NCBI GenBank assembly: GCA_920105625.2
Contig: OV050030.1
Span: 69,192,111 to 69,256,110 of the forward strand
Direction of reading: 5' to 3'
Length of the DNA stretch: 64,000 bases
Source: Clusia tigrina
Lineage: Eukaryota > Arthropoda > Insecta > Diptera > Clusiidae
Part shown: one piece after another, positions 1-9,969 of the stretch
How positions within the stretch are numbered: position 1 is the stretch's first letter
How the letters are laid out: each line of letters starts with the position of its first letter
The notes under the pieces: generated by a model
Told to the model about the DNA's origin: nothing
Database searches by the model: none
The model's input: the letters and a program-made list of their open reading frames with translations, nothing else
Made by a program: the position numbers and the translations under genes

Positions 1-400
1 GTTGATAAATGTATGCTTTATTTGATGATATTTTCACCATTGCTTGGGAATGTGAGTTGCATATGCTATATGTTTCATGAACCCTCAACGTTTGTTTGTT
101 TTCAATTTTAAATAGAGTGTAACATCTTAGTCTATCAAATACTAACAATTCAAACTCAAATTTCGATTCCATATTTTCAGGAGGGAGAGATATATCAAGA
201 AACTCTAAATAATCTTTTATATCAATTTCAACAGATTCTTGTAGGCTCTCTCAAAATATTGGATGTTGCCATTTTTCTTTCATTTCGTTACGAAGATCAA
301 CTGGATCAGTTAAAAATGTTTCTTTTTAACAAATAACAAATTTGTTATGATCAAAATACATTCGGTTTTCAATTGCTAAAATTTCATGACTGAGTAACTT
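1..400 (-). pseudogene. Exon-like coding remnant of unknown protein, left-arm copy
   Basis: Reverse complement of 17005-17404, where the coding direction is plus. It holds the same degenerate coding stretch, with in-frame stops, described under 17005-17432. The upstream part lies outside the window. I do not recognise the protein. Confidence 0.5.
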
Positions 401-476
401 TGCTATTGAAATTGATCCCATACTTTATAGGATTTAATGTGAAAAATTATTTTTTCTCTGTGTACAGATCTCAGCT

Positions 477-1090
477 TGTTGCATATCGTTGGCGCCGTGC
501 GCTTGCGCAGCGGTACAAAGGATGGTACGAAATATGCTGCATTCCGCTGCGCAGGGGCACGGTAGACGGTGCTGGTTCTCGGTACGTGAGAAAATACAAA
601 ACAGAGAGCATTGGCGCTATGCGCTGGCGCAGCGGTACAAAGCATTGTACGAAATATGCTGCAACAGCGACTGGTTCCATCCGCTGTGCAGGGGCACGGT
701 AGACGGTGCTGGTTCTCGGTACGCGAGTAAATACATGAGAAAGAGCTTTGGCGCCATGCGCTTGCGCAGCAGAAGAAAGTACTGAACAAAATACGCTGCT
801 ACAGAGTCCGCGGCACAGCCGCTACGCGTAGATACGCTAGACGGTGATGGTTCTCGGTGCCGGAGGAATTGGCAAACCATGTGTTGTATGTCGGTGCCGC
901 CAAGCCCAGCCGTGAAACGCTGTCGCGCAATGCCGCCTCGAAGCGCTGTCACCATGCGATTGTCGGCGGTGAAAACATATAAAAAGAACACGAGGACAAG
1001 AGCTCGTATCTACAAGAGCTTGACGGAGAAAGACCTTAATAATAATAAAATAATATTAAAACAATTAAAGATTTTTATAATTTTAGAGAG
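477..1090 (+). mobile_element. Diverged LTR of the palindrome gypsy-type family, left arm
   Basis: Resembles the complete LTR at 4775-5417 from its GTTGCATATCG segment onward. It has the same three internal tandem units of roughly 125-140 bp (starting near 499, 623 and 758, each with a GCGCAGCGG-type core) and the same TATA-like element at 978-986 followed by AAGAACACGAG. Neither terminus fits an intact LTR end: the AGTTA start and the PBS junction are absent. It is best read as a truncated solo LTR of a related subfamily. Confidence 0.75.
978..986 (+). promoter_or_regulatory. TATA-like element of the diverged LTR
   Basis: TATAAAAAG lies at the same place relative to the LTR tandem units as in the complete LTR (5267-5275). 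It probably marked the U3/R promoter of the ancestral element. Activity is not implied. Confidence 0.5.
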
Positions 1091-1140
1091 ATGCAAGAGA
1101 TACTTAACTTATATGTGCCGAAAAAAATGTAATATTATTA

Positions 1141-1240
1141 CGAAATTTTATTGTAAGTTATGTGAATAAAAAATTAAAAAATGATAATTACGAAATTTTA
1201 TTGTAAGTTATGTGAATAAAAAATTAAAAAATGATATACT
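1141..1240. repeat. 50-bp tandem duplication present only in the left arm
   Basis: Two consecutive copies beginning at 1141 and 1191, each starting CGAAATTTTATTGTAAG. The mirror region near 16205-16260 has one copy. This indel explains most of the 49-bp shift in paired coordinates, the remaining base being an A-run difference near 2113-2121. It shows the two arms are not identical copies of one molecule. Confidence 0.9.
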
Positions 1241-1849
1241 AGGTATTAAGATTACAATTTTTTTGATATGTCAGGTATTAAGAATACAATTTTGTTGATA
1301 TACTAGATATTAAGAAAACAAGTTTGTTGTACGCTACTTGAATAATTAAATAAGTAAAACAAAATCATATAAAAAGCGTAGTGTTTTCTCATTATATCAT
1401 CAGTTCAGTTTTTACTCGCATAAAGTATATCAATGAAGAATGAAGAAAATTTCAGTTTTAAAGAATTAGCATAGGAGAAAATAATGATAATTATTTAAAA
1501 AAATCCATATTATCGTTAACAAATTTTCCTTTCAATACACCATTGAAAATGATTAAGGGTGAACGAAAATCAACAAAATATGGACCGAAGAACAATAGCT
1601 GGAGCTAGAAAAACCTGTGTTATTTTTACCACAAAAATAGAATGATATAGATGATGACCCCATTAGAGAGCTTTCAGCAGACACATATACAATAACAAAA
1701 GTTTCTGTTGGTCAATTTAATTATAAATTTGTGTTTGAATCTATTGTCAAAAAAATAAAAAATAAAAAAAATGTTAAATTTATTTGTGAGTTTTTTGTTT
1801 GAATTTATTGATCGAAAAAAATAAAGCTAATAAGAACAAAAATAAGAAA
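1241..1849. other. AT-rich stretch without a supported gene
   Basis: Very AT-rich DNA with many stops in all frames. I see no coding pattern, LTR end or RNA gene. Mirrored in the right arm at about 15606-16214. Confidence 0.6.
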
Positions 1850-2225
1850 AAATGGTAAATTTTATATGTGAGCTTTATGGAAAAATATTTAAATATGCTC
1901 TTTCATTAAAACGACATATAATAATTCGTCAAATACTAATAAAGTAGAGTGCATATCATGTAATTTCGAATTTCATGATCGAAGTAAACTTTTATTCCAT
2001 AATCGTTTGGTACATTTCTCTAATGAAAAATCAGAAGAGCTAATTTATTGCAATTTTTGCAAAATTAATATAACAAAAAATAAATGGTTCTATCATTTAC
2101 GAAAAAATATTCAAAAAAAATTGCGGTGGACAATTAAAAGAAAACATAAATTGTATTACATCCTCTTTTAATAATCGTATCGAAAGATATGTATTTGAAA
2201 ATTACGAGAAAGACAATTTGATTCC
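1850..2225 (+). pseudogene. C2H2 zinc-finger protein remnant, left arm
   Basis: Three finger-like segments can be read on the plus strand. The first (about 1866-1915) has CELYG where a second Cys is expected, so Tyr replaces a zinc ligand. The second (1950-2014) has a proper C-x2-C-x12-H-x4-H pattern. The third (2049-2100) has C-x2-C followed by His at the right distance. A stop and frameshift separate fingers one and two. The tail, with NRIERY near 2170, recalls the region after the fingers at the N terminus of Maverick/Polinton-type DNA polymerases, but that is only a memory-based resemblance. The reading ends where an LTR fragment begins at about 2231. Confidence 0.5.
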
Positions 2226-2230
2226 TGAAA

Positions 2231-2345
2231 ACATTGTACGAAATACACTGGAACAGCGTCTGCTGCCATGCGCTGCGCAGGGGCACGGTAGACGGTGCTG
2301 GTTCTCGGTGCGTGAGAAAACACAAGACGGAGAGCATTGGCGCCA
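2231..2345 (+). mobile_element. LTR fragment (one tandem unit) fused to gag, left arm
   Basis: Matches one internal tandem unit of the complete LTR, from ACATTGTACGAAATAC to GAGCATTGGCGCCA. It then jumps without spacer into the C-terminal gag region (CACAGCCAGAGCCC). The junction is a deletion from mid-LTR to late gag that removed U5, PBS, leader and most of gag. Confidence 0.75.
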
Positions 2346-3306
2346 CACAGCCAGAGCCCACATAGACCAGTCATGGAAGCGACGGGGGCCCCAGGGAATG
2401 CACCCATCCTTCAATTATAGCATCAACCAGCAGCTTATAAGGATGTATCACCCCGACTCAGCTCGACTTTCCATTGGTCGCCAAGGAACTGGAGTCATCA
2501 CACAGCCGAGAACTCCACACTGATGGAACAATCCGTCTACAATACCCGCCATAGACGCTCCTCCACGAAATCCCTTTAATGCAAACCGGTTTGGGGCTTC
2601 TACCAGCGCTCCACATATGCAGAAAGGATATTCGGATGGCCAGCAATTTGAAGTGAGAGAACTAGCTACCAAAAGGCCACCTTCGTCGCAAACACCTTCA
2701 CACGATTGGAAACACTCAAGAGTCAATTACCTGGAAGTTAAGTTAATTGATTCTTGTCCTGGTGGCTGGGACAATGGAAGCCGTCGGAGTGAAGGTCGTC
2801 GTCGCAACCGAAACTACAGACGGGGTGACGCCGGTGCCGATGTTGAGGGAGAAACAACCGGAGAACTGGACACCGGCTCTGCCAAGAATTATATTAGGGA
2901 TATCCCTGATCTACGGGGAATAAAGCCGATAATCAAACCAGTTAAGGTCAAAACTGTGGTGGGGAGTGTGCATGTCACTAGGAAATGTGGAATCAATATG
3001 TTGAGAAGGACATCTACCTTTTACATACTTCCCACTCTAAACACCTTTGACGCTATAATCGGGTTTGATCTGCTAACGGAAGTCTCGGCTTGTGTGAACT
3101 TAGACGTGGGAAACCTCAGACATGCGCGGGGAATGGAAACGCTGCTCTTTCAGGAGTGTGAAGGGATGAATTACAGAGATTCCAGCATAGACGAGAATGA
3201 AGAAGTAGAGCATACCAGCGGCAACGATCAAACGGAAATTTCCTCAGAAGCCACTAACCAGGTATCTGAGGCGGAAGAATGGTCATATAGTAGCATCAAA
3301 ATCTAA
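2346..3306 (+). pseudogene. Gag C-terminal region and aspartic protease, gypsy-type (outer unit, left)
   Basis: The plus-strand reading includes gag C-terminal sequence and then a frame of about 229 residues from 2617 to 3306. The retropepsin active site is visible as LDTGSAKNYI near 2870, followed by the usual flap/substrate region and the IIGFD motif near 3055. Just before the active site a block present in the inner right copy (about 90-100 bp, reading into LKFLVDTG) is missing, so the first protease strand is lost and the enzyme is presumably inactive. It is followed directly by an RT/RNase H remnant with no RT palm between. An acidic tail rich in Glu/Ser ends the frame. Confidence 0.75.
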
Positions 3307-3678
3307 AAACAATTCGATTTTCCTCGACGCGGACGCATTATACGCCTTTCGTCGTGTGACGTCAGCACATGCTTTGCTCCTCTATCCAGATTTCAGTCAA
3401 CCATGCAACGAACTTCTGTTATTATTGACGCAAAGAATAAATTGAACAGAAATCAAACTTGCAGTTTTAAACAAAATGAAAAAAATAGAGAATCACAATA
3501 TATGCACATTAACACCTTCGATTTCTCGGACAGAAATGATAACTCAAAGATGAAACGATGGCGAACCTTCATTGAGGAGTTCGCCCCGAAGTTCCATTAC
3601 AAGCCAAGAAGACTCAACATTGTCGCGGACGCGCTTTCAGGACAGCACATAAATGCAATAATGAAGAAACCTAAGTAA
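3307..3678 (+). pseudogene. RT/RNase H remnant, gypsy-type (outer unit, left)
   Basis: The first part reads AFRRVTSAHALLLYPDFSQ, which fits the RT connection segment just before RNase H. The end reads RWRTFIEEFAPKFHYKPRR and then VADALS, the conserved end of RNase H in gypsy-type pol. Between them, most of RNase H and its catalytic Asp/Glu residues are missing. The RT palm with its YxDD box is absent upstream. This part of pol was collapsed by deletion. Confidence 0.75.
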
Positions 3679-3689
3679 TGTGAAACCAA

Positions 3690-4690
3690 TAGCAGTGCTG
3701 AAAAGTTGCTGGGATCACCTCTCCCGACTGTCGATAACCCCGTCAATGGCTTCAGAAATCAGCTTATCCTCCAAGCTAGAGAGAAGTCGAAGAAAACTTC
3801 CCTCATAGTATTCCAGAAGCAGCTCAGGCATGTCCTAACTTATGCCTCACCTTTGGACTTGACCCAGCTGCTGAACGAGTCCGTTAACGTCAATGTTGTG
3901 AATGGAATATATTGCGATCGAGTTACATTGCAATATTTGGAGGACACCTTGCAGGATCTCTTCCCATCCATGAGGTTCCGATTCAGTAAGAGAAGGGTAA
4001 AGGATATCACCAACACAAGCGAGCAACAAGAAATCCTAGCCAGACAGCACAACAGAACCCACCGTACGCCGAATGAAACTACACGTCAGGCTTTGCGGAG
4101 GACATATTTCCCCGGTAACCGTAAGCAATTCAAGCAGCTGACATCTGCCTGTTGCATATGTCAGGAAGGCAAATACAATCGACACCCACACGCAACCCAA
4201 ATAGGAAAAACCCCTATTCCCACGCATCCGGTTGAAATTTTGCATCTGGATATCTATTCCACGGCAGGTAACCACTTCCTCACATGCCTGCACAAGTTCC
4301 GCAAGTTTGCCATCGTAAAACCAATAAGATCCAGAAGTATAGTGGACCTTAAAGGACCCCTACTGGAAACCCTCAATGTCTTCAAGGATACACGTGGTAT
4401 GCGACAACGAAAGATCGCTGACTTCTAACGCTATAAGTCGCTACTAAAAAATCAATTCGATGCTAGCATTCATGTAGTTGCGCGCCTTCACCGCACATCT
4501 AACGGGCTGCACATTGACGGAGATTGCAAGATGCCTCACAGCAGCGGACTATTCCTCGGATATAGGGGAGCTAGTTTTGGTAGCGATATCTAGGTATAAC
4601 CGCACAATCCACTCTGTTACTAATCAGAGATCTGTCGACATAGTTCATTATATTTCCGAGGTAAAGAGCGGCAAGGAAAATGTTGGATAA
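3690..4690 (+). pseudogene. Integrase, gypsy-type (outer unit, left)
   Basis: A frame of about 240 residues (3706-4428) carries the HHCC zinc-binding pattern (HNRTHR and later CCICQ near 4145-4160) and the start of the catalytic core, HLDIYSTAGNHFLT, whose Asp is the first catalytic residue. The reading breaks near 4428. A second frame (4478-4690) reads LTEIARCL and RYNRTIHSVTNQR, typical of the end of the gypsy integrase core near the third acidic residue. The segment between, which should hold the second catalytic Asp, is damaged. Integration function is unlikely. The hairpin, PPT and LTR follow immediately. Confidence 0.8.
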
Positions 4691-4740
4691 TCTTAATCAT
4701 ATCAGAAGTAGCGTGGTAGTGCCCCAGGGCGGGACGCCCG

Positions 4741-4758
4741 TCAGCCGAGAACGGCTGA
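4741..4758 (+). promoter_or_regulatory. Perfect stem-loop just upstream of the PPT (gypsy-type, left)
   Basis: TCAGCCG-AGAA-CGGCTGA is a 7-bp perfect stem with a 4-base loop, ending 4 bases before the polypurine tract at 4763. The same arrangement recurs in the other LTR families of this window (see findings). Confidence 0.7.
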
Positions 4759-4762
4759 TCTT

Positions 4763-4774
4763 AAGGGGGGGAGG
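4763..4774 (+). other. Polypurine tract of the gypsy-type element, left
   Basis: AAGGGGGGGAGG sits directly before the LTR start AGTTAGCAAC. It is the expected plus-strand primer for reverse transcription. Confidence 0.85.
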
Positions 4775-5417
4775 AGTTAGCAACATACGTGTTGCATGTC
4801 GTTGGCCCCGTGCGCTTGCGCAGCGGTACCAAGCATTGTACGAAATACGCTGCAACAGCGTCTGCTGCCATCCGCTGCGCAGGGGCACGGTAGACGGTGC
4901 TGGTTCTCGGTGCGTGAGAAAACACAAGACGGAGAGCATTGGACCCAGTGCGCTAGCGCAGCGGTGCAAAGCATTGTACGAAATGTGCTGCAACAGAGTC
5001 TGCTACCATCCGCTGCCATCCGCTGCGCAGGGGCACGATAGACGGTGCTGGTTCTCGGTACGCGAGGAAACATACGAAAAGAGCATTGGCGCCATGCGCT
5101 TGCGCAGCAGTACAAAGCATTGTACAAAATGCGCGGCACAGCCGCTACGCGTAGATACGGTAGACGGTGATGGTTCTCGGTGCCGGAGGAATTGGCGAGA
5201 CATGTGTTGTATGTCGGTGCCACCAAGCCCAGCCGTGAAACCATGCGATTGTCGGCGGCGAAAACGTATAAAAAGAACCCGAGTACGAGAGCTCGCATCT
5301 TTTAATTGGCAGCAGCTCGAATGAGAAGGACTACCATAATAATACAAATAATAAAATAATATAAAATAATTTAAACTCTTTTATTATTATAGATTTTGCT
5401 CAGGAAAGTATTTAACT
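4775..5417 (+). mobile_element. Complete LTR of the gypsy-type element, left arm
   Basis: It starts AGTTAGCAAC right after the PPT and ends TATTTAACT at the PBS, giving AGTTA/TAACT inverted ends as in gypsy-type LTRs. Length is 643 bp. U3 contains three imperfect tandem units of about 140 bp (starting near 4811, 4949 and 5098). A TATA box lies at 5267-5275, and T/A-rich R/U5 sequence follows. The mirrored copy appears unchanged, consistent with recent duplication or homogenisation. Confidence 0.9.
5267..5275 (+). promoter_or_regulatory. TATA box in the gypsy-type LTR, left
   Basis: TATAAAAAG preceded by GAAAACG and followed by AACCCGAG. Its place near the U3/R border fits an LTR core promoter directed towards the leader and gag. 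Confidence 0.6.
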
Positions 5418-5434
5418 GGCGCCCAACTTGGAGC
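5417..5434 (+). other. Primer binding site, tRNA-Lys type, left
   Basis: TGGCGCCCAACTTGGAGC abuts the LTR end and shares its T. It closely resembles the tRNA-Lys primer site of Drosophila gypsy. It marks the start of the second unit's internal region. Confidence 0.8.
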
Positions 5435-6175
5435 ATGCGAAAAAGTCGCTGCATAGGCTCATAACCCACCCTTAAGAGGGGTGAATAAATAAAAAATTTG
5501 CGATTCCTACGGGACCCTCCAGTTTTTGTGTCGTAAGCGTGGGGCATGCGAAAAAGTCGCTGCACAGGCTCATAACCCACCCTTAAGAGGGGTGAATAAA
5601 TAACAAATCTGCGATTCCTACGGGACCCTCCAGTTTTTGTGTCGTAAGCGTGGGGCATGCGATAAAGTCGCTGCCCAGGCTCTTACCATACCCTTGAGAG
5701 GGGTTAATAAACAAAAGCAAATCTGCGATTCCTGCGGGACCCTCCAGTTTTTGTGTCGCAAGTGTGGGGCATGCGAAAAAGCCGCTGCCAAAGATCTTAC
5801 CGTACCCTTGAGAGGGGTTAATAAAAAAAGCAAATCTGCGATTCCTACGGGACCCTCCAGTTTTTGTAACATATACGTGGTATATATTGAGGTAAAATCT
5901 GCGATTCCTACGGGACCCTCCAGTTTTTAGCACAAATAAATAAAAATTTATAATTAATAATAAATATAATGCGATTTTGAGCGCTACCGAAAAAGGCGGT
6001 TCGCTGCGTATTGACCATTCGCAAGGTTTATTATTAAACACGGTGCGACTGAAAAAGGTGGTGCATAGCCCATCTCCACGTTCACCGGTATAAAGCACGA
6101 ATGGCGATATGTGGTGCTATATTGCGCTAAAATCTGCGATTCCTACGGGACCCTCCAGGTTTAACGTAAACAAAA
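5435..6175 (+). repeat. Leader with repeated 25-bp core motif, left
   Basis: Between PBS and gag the core GATTCCTACGGGACCCTCC recurs at about 5502, 5613, 5727 (one base changed), 5840, 5903 and 6138. The first four belong to longer units of 111-114 bp that also contain GCATGCGAAAAAGTCGCTGC and a TTAAGAGGGG block; the last two are isolated cores. No ORF of interest lies here. Its position between PBS and gag matches where Drosophila gypsy carries its Su(Hw) insulator array. The same core occurs once in the errantivirus leader at 27436-27458. Confidence 0.9.
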
Positions 6176-6482
6176 TTTTTATTTAAAAAAATGAATAAAA
6201 AAAATAAAAAATGTTTAAATACTAAAACTATTAAAATTTTTAGAACTACCCAAAAAGGCGTTGCACAGCCCAACCACACGCTCTAGCACATTCTTGGTGA
6301 CGTAGAGAGTATCCGAAAAAGACGGTGCACGGCTCACCACACCAAGGACTTCCGCTGTAAAAAGGGAAGACCAGCACAGGCTACATTCAGTCAGGTCTCT
6401 AGTACCGTTCATCGCAAAGTAGAGTGCGCTTCTAGACTCTAGTAAGGCGCACAAAGAAGCAGCGTACCAACCCCGCAGAGAT

Positions 6483-7513
6483 TTGGCTATATTTGAGGCT
6501 ATGATCAACACCGCCTTCTCCTCTTTGACTGAAGAAATCAACCGACGTTTTACTGAGGATCACAACGAGATATGCAGGTTCCGGAAAGAACTGCAGATCC
6601 TTGGACAACCGGCAGTACCTCCAACAGTTTATAGCGATGTTATGTTCGATCAAGAGGGTGAAGGGGTTGATTCATTCGTGCTCATTCGCTTCACGAGTTT
6701 GGTGAAAGCAGGACGCAGTACGCTTCCTGGCGGAGATCTGCCACTAGCGCTTACGTCCCTTTCACGGCTTCGGAAGGTCTTCCTCGCCATTACCAGGCCG
6801 TTCACCTGATCCGAAGCAAGGTAATGGGAGAGGCCGATGTCCTCCTAACATCCTTTAATACGCCTACTAATCTTGACGCAATACTGGCTCGGTTAGATTT
6901 TACATATGCAGACAGAAGACCCTCATACGCGCTTCAACAAGAAATGCTGAGTCTCAGGCAAAGTGGATGGTCCGTTTCTAAGTATTATGACGAGATTCAG
7001 AAGAGGCTCACCCTTCTAACCAACCAGAACGACATGAGGAATTCTGGTGACGCATCGCGGAAATGAAATCCTGAATGAAGAGCACAGGAACCTGGCTAGG
7101 AGCGTATTCATTTCGGGGCTCAACGAGCCCATGAGTTCATCAGTTCTTTGTGCTAGTCCCCCGGATATGTCGGCAGCCCTCGCTCTGGCCTTGGAGCTAG
7201 AAATAAACACACCCAGAGCCCCCATAGACCAGTCATGGAAGCGACGGGGGCCCCAGGGAATACACCCATCCTTCAATTATAGCATCAACCAGCAGCTTAT
7301 AAGGATGTATCAGCCCGACTCAGCTCGACTTGCCATTGGTCGCCAAGGAACTGGAGTCATCGCACAGCCGAGAACTCTACCCCGATGGGACAATCCGTCT
7401 ACGATACCCGCCATAGACGCTCCTCCACGAAATCCCTTTAATGCAAACCGGTTTGGGGGCTTCTACCAGCGCTCCTCATATGCAGAAAGGATATTCGGAT
7501 TGCCAGCAATTTG
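6483..7513 (+). pseudogene. Gag, gypsy-type (inner unit, left)
   Basis: It starts at the ATG at 6483 (MAIFEAMINTAFSS) and reads through frames broken near 6800 and 7050: an N-terminal part, a middle part (6824-7066, with TPTNLDAILARLDFTYADRR) and a C-terminal part (7047-7514) rich in Pro/Asn/Arg. This architecture fits a gypsy-type gag with an alpha-helical capsid-like middle and basic C terminus. No CCHC zinc knuckle is seen. A stop near 6808 and a frameshift near 7050 prevent a full-length product. Confidence 0.7.
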
Positions 7514-8156
7514 AAGTGAGAAAAGGCCACCTTCGTCGCAAACACCTTCACACGATTGGAAACACCCAAGAGTCAATTACCTGGAAACTAAGTTAATTGA
7601 TTCTTCTCTTGGTGGCTGGGACAATGGAAGCCGTCGGAGTGAAGGTCGTCGTCGCAACCGAAACTACAGACGGGGTGACGCCGGTGCCGATGTTGAGGGA
7701 GAAACAACCGGAGAACTGGACACCGGCTCTGCCAAGAATTATATTAGGGATATCCCTGATCTACGGGGAATAAAGCCGATAATCAAACCAGTTAAGGTCA
7801 AAACTGTGGTGGGGAGTGTGCATGTCACTAGGAAATGTGGAATCAATATGTTGAGAAGGACATCTACCTTTTACATACTTCCCACTCTAAACACCTTTGA
7901 CGCTATAATCGGGTTTGATCTGCTAACGGAAGTCTCGGCTTGTGTGAACTTAGACGTGGGAAACCTCAGACATGCGCGGGGAATGGAAACGCTGCTCTTT
8001 CAGGAGTGTGAAGGGATGAATTACAGAGATTCCAGCATAGACGAGAATGAAGAAGTAGAGCATACCAGCGGCAACGATCAAACGGAAATTTCCTCAGAAG
8101 CCACTAACCAGGTATCTGAGGCGGAAAAATGGTCATATAGTAGCATCAAAATCTAA
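7514..8156 (+). pseudogene. Aspartic protease, gypsy-type (inner unit, left)
   Basis: Same protein region as 2617-3306. It shares with the outer copies the deletion just before the active site (reading GELDTGSAKN) and the TRKCG/RRTSTFY variants, but shares AEKWS near the end with the inner right copy. It is therefore a mosaic of outer and inner types. A further short deletion near 7519 removes residues after VRE. Confidence 0.75.
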
Positions 8157-8305
8157 AAACAATTCGATTGTCCTCGACGCGGATGCATTAGACGCCTTTC
8201 GGCGTGTGACGTCAGCACATGCTTTGCTCCTCTATCCAGATTTCAGTCAACCATGCAACGAACTTCTGTTATTATTGACGCAAAGAATAAATTGAACAGA
8301 AATCA
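8157..8305 (+). pseudogene. RT connection remnant (inner unit, left)
   Basis: Matches 3307-3453 up to AACAGAAATCA and then switches abruptly to a leader-repeat unit instead of continuing into RNase H. It contains the AFRRVTSAHALLL-type reading. The switch is a rearrangement breakpoint. Confidence 0.7.
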
Positions 8306-8430
8306 ACTTGGAGCTTGCGAAAAAGTCGCTGCACAGGCTCATCACCCACCCTTGAGAGGGGTGAATAAATAACAAATCTGCGATTCCTACGGGACCCTCC
8401 AGTGTTTGTGTCGTAAGCGTTATTATGTTT
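8306..8430 (+). repeat. Single leader-repeat unit next to the TA core, left
   Basis: One unit of the leader repeat (TTGGAGCTTGCGAAAAAGTC, then the GATTCCTACGGGACCCTCC core at 8382-8400) lies directly before the TA run. It is fused to the RT remnant, so the palindrome centre formed within or next to a second leader. Confidence 0.85.
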
Positions 8431-8448
8431 GGATAAAACACATTTCAA

Positions 8449-8909
<461 letters not shown>

Positions 8910-8927
8910 TTGAAATGTGTTTTATCC

Positions 8928-9052
8928 AAACATAATAACGCTTACGACACAAACACTGGAGGGTCCCGTAGGAATCGCAGATTTGTTATTTATTCACCCC
9001 TCTCAAGGGTGGGTGATGAGCCTGTGCAGCGACTTTTTCGCAAGCTCCAAGT
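8928..9052 (-). repeat. Single leader-repeat unit next to the TA core, right
   Basis: Mirror of 8306-8430, with the 23-bp core at 8956-8978 on the minus strand. Confidence 0.85.
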
Positions 9053-9201
9053 TGATTTCTGTTCAATTTATTCTTTGCGTCAATAATAACAGAAGTTCGT
9101 TGCATGGTTGACTGAAATCTGGATAGAGGAGCAAAGCATGTGCTGACGTCACACGCCGAAAGGCGTCTAATGCATCCGCGTCGAGGACAATCGAATTGTT
9201 T
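9053..9201 (-). pseudogene. RT connection remnant (inner unit, right)
   Basis: Mirror of 8157-8305 with the same breakpoint into the leader unit. Confidence 0.7.
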
Positions 9202-9969
9202 TTAGATTTTGATGCTACTATATGACCATTTTTCCGCCTCAGATACCTGGTTAGTGGCTTCTGAGGAAATTTCCGTTTGATCGTTGCCGCTGGTATGCTC
9301 TACTTCTTCATTCTCGTCTATGCTGGAATCTCTGTAATTCATCCCTTCACACTCCTGAAAGAGCAGCGTTTCCATTCCCCGCGCATGTCTGAGGTTTCCC
9401 ACGTCTAAGTTCACACAAGCCGAGACTTCCGTTAGCAGATCAAACCCGATTATAGCGTCAAAGGTGTTTAGAGTGGGAAGTATGTAAAAGGTAGATATCC
9501 TTCTCAGCATATTGATTCCACATTTCATAGTGACATGCACACTCCCCACCACAGTTTTGACCTTAACTGGTTTGATTATCGGCTTTATTCCCAGTAGATC
9601 AGGGATATCCCTAATATAATTCTTGGCAGAGCCGGTGTCCACCAAGAACTTTAAACGCTGTGATGCTAGAGTCATTTGAAGGTATGGAAGAAGTGGCCTC
9701 TCCCCAAAAAAATTCACCTCAGCGAAAGTTGTTTCTCCCTCAACATCGGCACCGGCGTCACCCCGTCTGTAGTTTCGGTTGCGACGGCGACCTTCACTCC
9801 GGCGGCTTCCATTGTCCCAGCCACCAGGAGAAGAATCAATTAACTTAGTTTCCAGGTAATTGACTCTTGGGTGTTTCCAATCGTGTGAAGGTGGTTGCGA
9901 CGAAGGTGGCCTTTTTGTAGCTAGTTCTCTCACTTCAAATTGCTGGCCATCCGAATATCCTTTCTGCAT
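9202..9969 (-). pseudogene. Aspartic protease with complete active-site region (inner unit, right)
   Basis: The only one of the four protease copies that keeps the segment before the active site, reading FAEVNFFGERPLL and then LKFLVDTGSAKNY. The frame of 255 residues is open from MQKGYSDGQQF to the acidic tail. It differs from the others at TMKCG and RRISTFY. With the hydrophobic strand and DTG both present, it is the least damaged protease and the likely ancestral form. It is preceded by broken gag and followed by a collapsed RT. Confidence 0.8.

Larger units (their letters stand above)
2231..8430 (+). mobile_element. Two defective gypsy-type units in tandem sharing one LTR, left arm
   Basis: Order on the plus strand: LTR fragment, gag C terminus, protease, end of RT/RNase H, integrase, PPT, complete LTR, PBS, leader repeats, gag, protease, RT/RNase H remnant, then one leader unit before the TA run. 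The single complete LTR is the 3' LTR of the first unit and the 5' LTR of the second. Such LTR-internal-LTR-internal arrays arise by unequal exchange between LTRs or by insertion into an LTR. RT catalytic palm sequence is absent from both units, so neither could move on its own. Confidence 0.85.

Noticed and set aside
403..991. Arg/Ala/Cys-rich frames in the LTR regions on both strands
   Set aside because: They are overlapping open frames of the GC-rich LTR tandem units, repeated wherever the LTR occurs.
5371..5930. Repetitive peptides such as KTGGSRRNRRF read antisense to the gypsy-type leader
   Set aside because: They arise from the tandem leader repeats in a frame without stops; no start context or domain supports a protein.
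5418..6175. Leader repeats as a CRISPR-like array
   Set aside because: The units are about 112 bp and tandem, with no short unique spacers, and the setting is a eukaryotic retroelement.
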